Source of the DNA: Spirochaetota bacterium
Lineage (GTDB): Bacteria > Spirochaetota > Spirochaetia > Treponematales > UBA12059
Direction: 5' to 3'
Length of the DNA stretch: 64,000 bases
Assembly (NCBI GenBank): GCA_018262985.1
Contig: JADFDI010000003.1
Location: forward strand, 364,249 to 428,248
Shown: in pieces, positions 62,906 to 64,000 of the stretch
How positions within the stretch are numbered: position 1 is the first letter of the stretch
Layout of the letters: each line of letters begins with the position of its first letter
The notes under the pieces: generated by a model
Told to the model about the DNA's origin: nothing
Database searches by the model: none
The model's input: only the letters and a program-made list of their open reading frames with translations
Position numbers and translations under genes: made by a program

Positions 62906-63133
62906 ATGCTGGTCCTCTCGCGCAAGCTCAACGAGCGCATCATAGTCGGCGACGACATCGTCATCAGCGTGGTCGAGGTCCGCGGCGACCAGGTCAAGCT
63001 CGGCATCGAGGCGCCCCGCACCGTCAAGGTCTACCGGCAGGAAGTCTTCGACGCCATCCAGGACGAGAACCGCCGCGCCGCCGAGATTCCCGCCACCCTG
63101 CCCGACCTCGGCCTGCCGAACGCCGGAGAATAG
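62906..63133 (+). CDS. csrA: Carbon storage regulator CsrA
   Basis: 75 residues. MLVLSRKLNERIIVGDDI and VKLGIEAPRTVKVYRQEVF are the RNA-binding strands of CsrA, with the usual Arg near 44. It binds GGA motifs in mRNAs, notably flagellin leaders, and is held by FliW. It is the last gene of the flagellar operon. The following 250 bp hold a repeat but no gene. Confidence 0.95.
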   Translation: MLVLSRKLNERIIVGDDIVISVVEVRGDQVKLGIEAPRTVKVYRQEVFDAIQDENRRAAEIPATLPDLGLPNAGE

Positions 63134-63297
63134 CGCCGGGACACGGGGCGGATCAGGGAAGAAAGGGAATTCGGGACTGGGGACGAATGGCGCGGGCTTC
63201 GTCCCCGGCTCGCGTCTACCCTCATCAAAGGCCCGCCTTTCCGTTCGCGCAGCCTCCAGTCCCCGCAAGCGTCTTCACTGGCCCGACCGTCCATCCC

Positions 63298-63372
63298 TCA
63301 CACAAAGGCACCAAGGCACAAAGGAATAATCCGGTCTTTTGATCCTCTTGGTGTCTTCGTGCCTTTGTGTGA
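63298..63372. repeat. Inverted repeat of CACAAAGGCAC type
   Basis: A 26-nt arm at 63298-63323 (TCACACAAAGGCACCAAGGC...) and its imperfect reverse complement at 63347-63372, about 21 of 26 pairing, with a loop of 23 nt. The arms are themselves composed of short CAAAG/CAAGG repeats. It lies between csrA and the IS256 end. Confidence 0.8.
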
Positions 63373-63382
63373 TCCCCTCCAA

Positions 63383-64000
63383 AGGTAGTGTCCCGTCAAG
63401 TGGTGTAAAAGGGACCTCCCTGCCGGCGTCCCTTACGCGATCCTTTTGATCGGTTCCGGCTCGGGACCGATCACCTTCGCAAGACTTTCCTGACTCATGT
63501 AGCGCCTCGATACCTGCCATTCGTCCGTCTGCTCCGCAAGGAGCGCCCCGATCAGCCTGCGGATCGAATCGTCGTTCGGGAAGATCCCGAGGACGTCGGA
63601 ACGGCGCTTGATCTCCTTGTTGACCCGTTCGAGTGGATTCGTGTTTGAGATCTGCGACCAGTGCTCTTTCGGAAAGGACATGAACGCGAGTACGTCGTCC
63701 TCTGCCTCATCCATGAGGGCGCCGAGCCTCGGGAACCGGGCGCGGAGGTGATCGGCCGCGTCGCGCCATTGCCTGCCGGCTTCCTGCCGGTTCTCCTGCA
63801 CGAACGCCGTGCGGATCACCGCCGCCACCATCTGGTGCTGCTGCTTCGGCACCGACGAGAGGGCGTTCCGCATGAAGTGCACCTTGCACCGCTGCCACGT
63901 AGCCCCAAACAGCTTCGAAACTGCTGCCTTGAGGCCTTCGTGCGCGTCCGAGACGAGGAGCTTGACCCCGCCGAGTCCTCGCCGGATGAGGGAACGGAGG
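63383..64000 (-). mobile_element. IS256-family insertion sequence, partial at window edge
   Basis: The right end begins near 63383 with GTAGTGTCCCGTCAAGTGG, matching the shape of IS256-family terminal repeats, then the transposase stop at 63433. The left part lies beyond 64000. It is inserted downstream of csrA. Confidence 0.8.
63433..64000 (-). CDS. IS256/Mutator-type transposase, truncated by window edge
   Basis: The frame runs from the window edge to the stop at 63433, about 188 residues of a usual 400. LLVSDAHEGLKAAVSKLF holds the second catalytic Asp, WQRCKVHFMRN the conserved C-x2-H block, and NPLERVNKEIKRRSDVLGIFP the catalytic Glu. It ends near IGPEPEPIKRIA. The internal ATG at 63882 is not the start. 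No disruption is visible in the part seen. Confidence 0.9.
   Translation of the reverse strand, partial: LRSLIRRGLGGVKLLVSDAHEGLKAAVSKLFGATWQRCKVHFMRNALSSVPKQQHQMVAAVIRTAFVQENRQEAGRQWRDAADHLRARFPRLGALMDEAEDDVLAFMSFPKEHWSQISNTNPLERVNKEIKRRSDVLGIFPNDDSIRRLIGALLAEQTDEWQVSRRYMSQESLAKVIGPEPEPIKRIA

Noticed and set aside
63134..63382. Rho-independent terminator for the flagellar operon
   Set aside because: The inverted repeat at 63298 is 165 bp away, has AT-containing arms and no T-run; it looks more like a dispersed repeat than a terminator.

Overview
The window is about 70% GC and gene-dense. It comes from a bacterium that is very probably a high-GC spirochaete (Spirochaetota, Treponema/Spirochaeta-like). 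The reasons are a flgN-flgK-flgL-fliW-csrA flagellar cluster behind a sigma-28 promoter, a complete moxR-DUF58-batA-batB-batC-batD operon as in Leptospira and Treponema, a plant/spirochaete-type phosphofructokinase, a long RecJ, and many lipoproteins and small outer-membrane beta-barrels. Genus and species cannot be fixed from sequence reading alone.

Layout. 1-1500: the tail of an alpha/beta hydrolase, then tRNA-Gln(CTG) and tRNA-Glu(CTC) behind a good promoter. The 3' end of tRNA-Glu is then copied twice more in a 197-198 bp tandem array. 1.5-4.8 kb: a translationally coupled FAD oxidoreductase and SDR, and a membrane protein. 5-11.5 kb (minus strand): deoA-recJ, then an outer-membrane protein, rhomboid protease, recO and thpR. 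11.7-19.3 kb (plus strand): HAD hydrolase, pduL, a long uracil phosphoribosyltransferase, a TPR lipoprotein, a chemotaxis receptor, a DUF1624 acyltransferase-like protein and a GNAT. 19.3-24 kb: DDAH, a beta-barrel protein, a kelch lipoprotein, and an odd protein with six consecutive cysteines and tail-fibre-like repeats. 24-28 kb: nudC, an AraC-GyrI regulator with a strong internal start, a palindromic 72-bp repeat array, and a GltS-type symporter. 28-32.6 kb: a 21-C tract before a helix-turn-helix/hydrolase pair, an acyltransferase fused to a zinc ribbon, and a complete IS element with 20-bp terminal repeats.

32.7-40.7 kb: the bat operon plus an Smr-domain gene, nearly all with overlapping start and stop codons. 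40.7-41.5 kb: infA and a dksA-like gene divergently transcribed from promoters whose -10 boxes overlap. 41.7-49.4 kb: a PHP phosphatase; pfk with a double-receiver regulator and a hybrid histidine kinase; and a divergent HisKA_2 kinase that seems to start at ATC. 49.4-58.6 kb: a transglutaminase-like lipoprotein, trxB, a GH3 glycosidase, GNAT, a DapF-like protein, rnhB, a degenerate peptidase-MA-like TPR protein, and a P-loop/Asp23 fusion. 58.7-63.1 kb: the late flagellar operon. 63.4-64 kb: the end of an IS256-family element.

The clearest novelties are structural. They are the tRNA-Glu 3'-end repeat array (organised like the E. coli tyrT/rtT repeats), a second locus where a gene 3' end is duplicated around a hairpin array, isolated copies of the IS terminal repeat at gene starts, the poly-C tract, the overlapping infA/dksA promoters, and two genes whose conserved N-termini have no ATG, GTG or TTG start.
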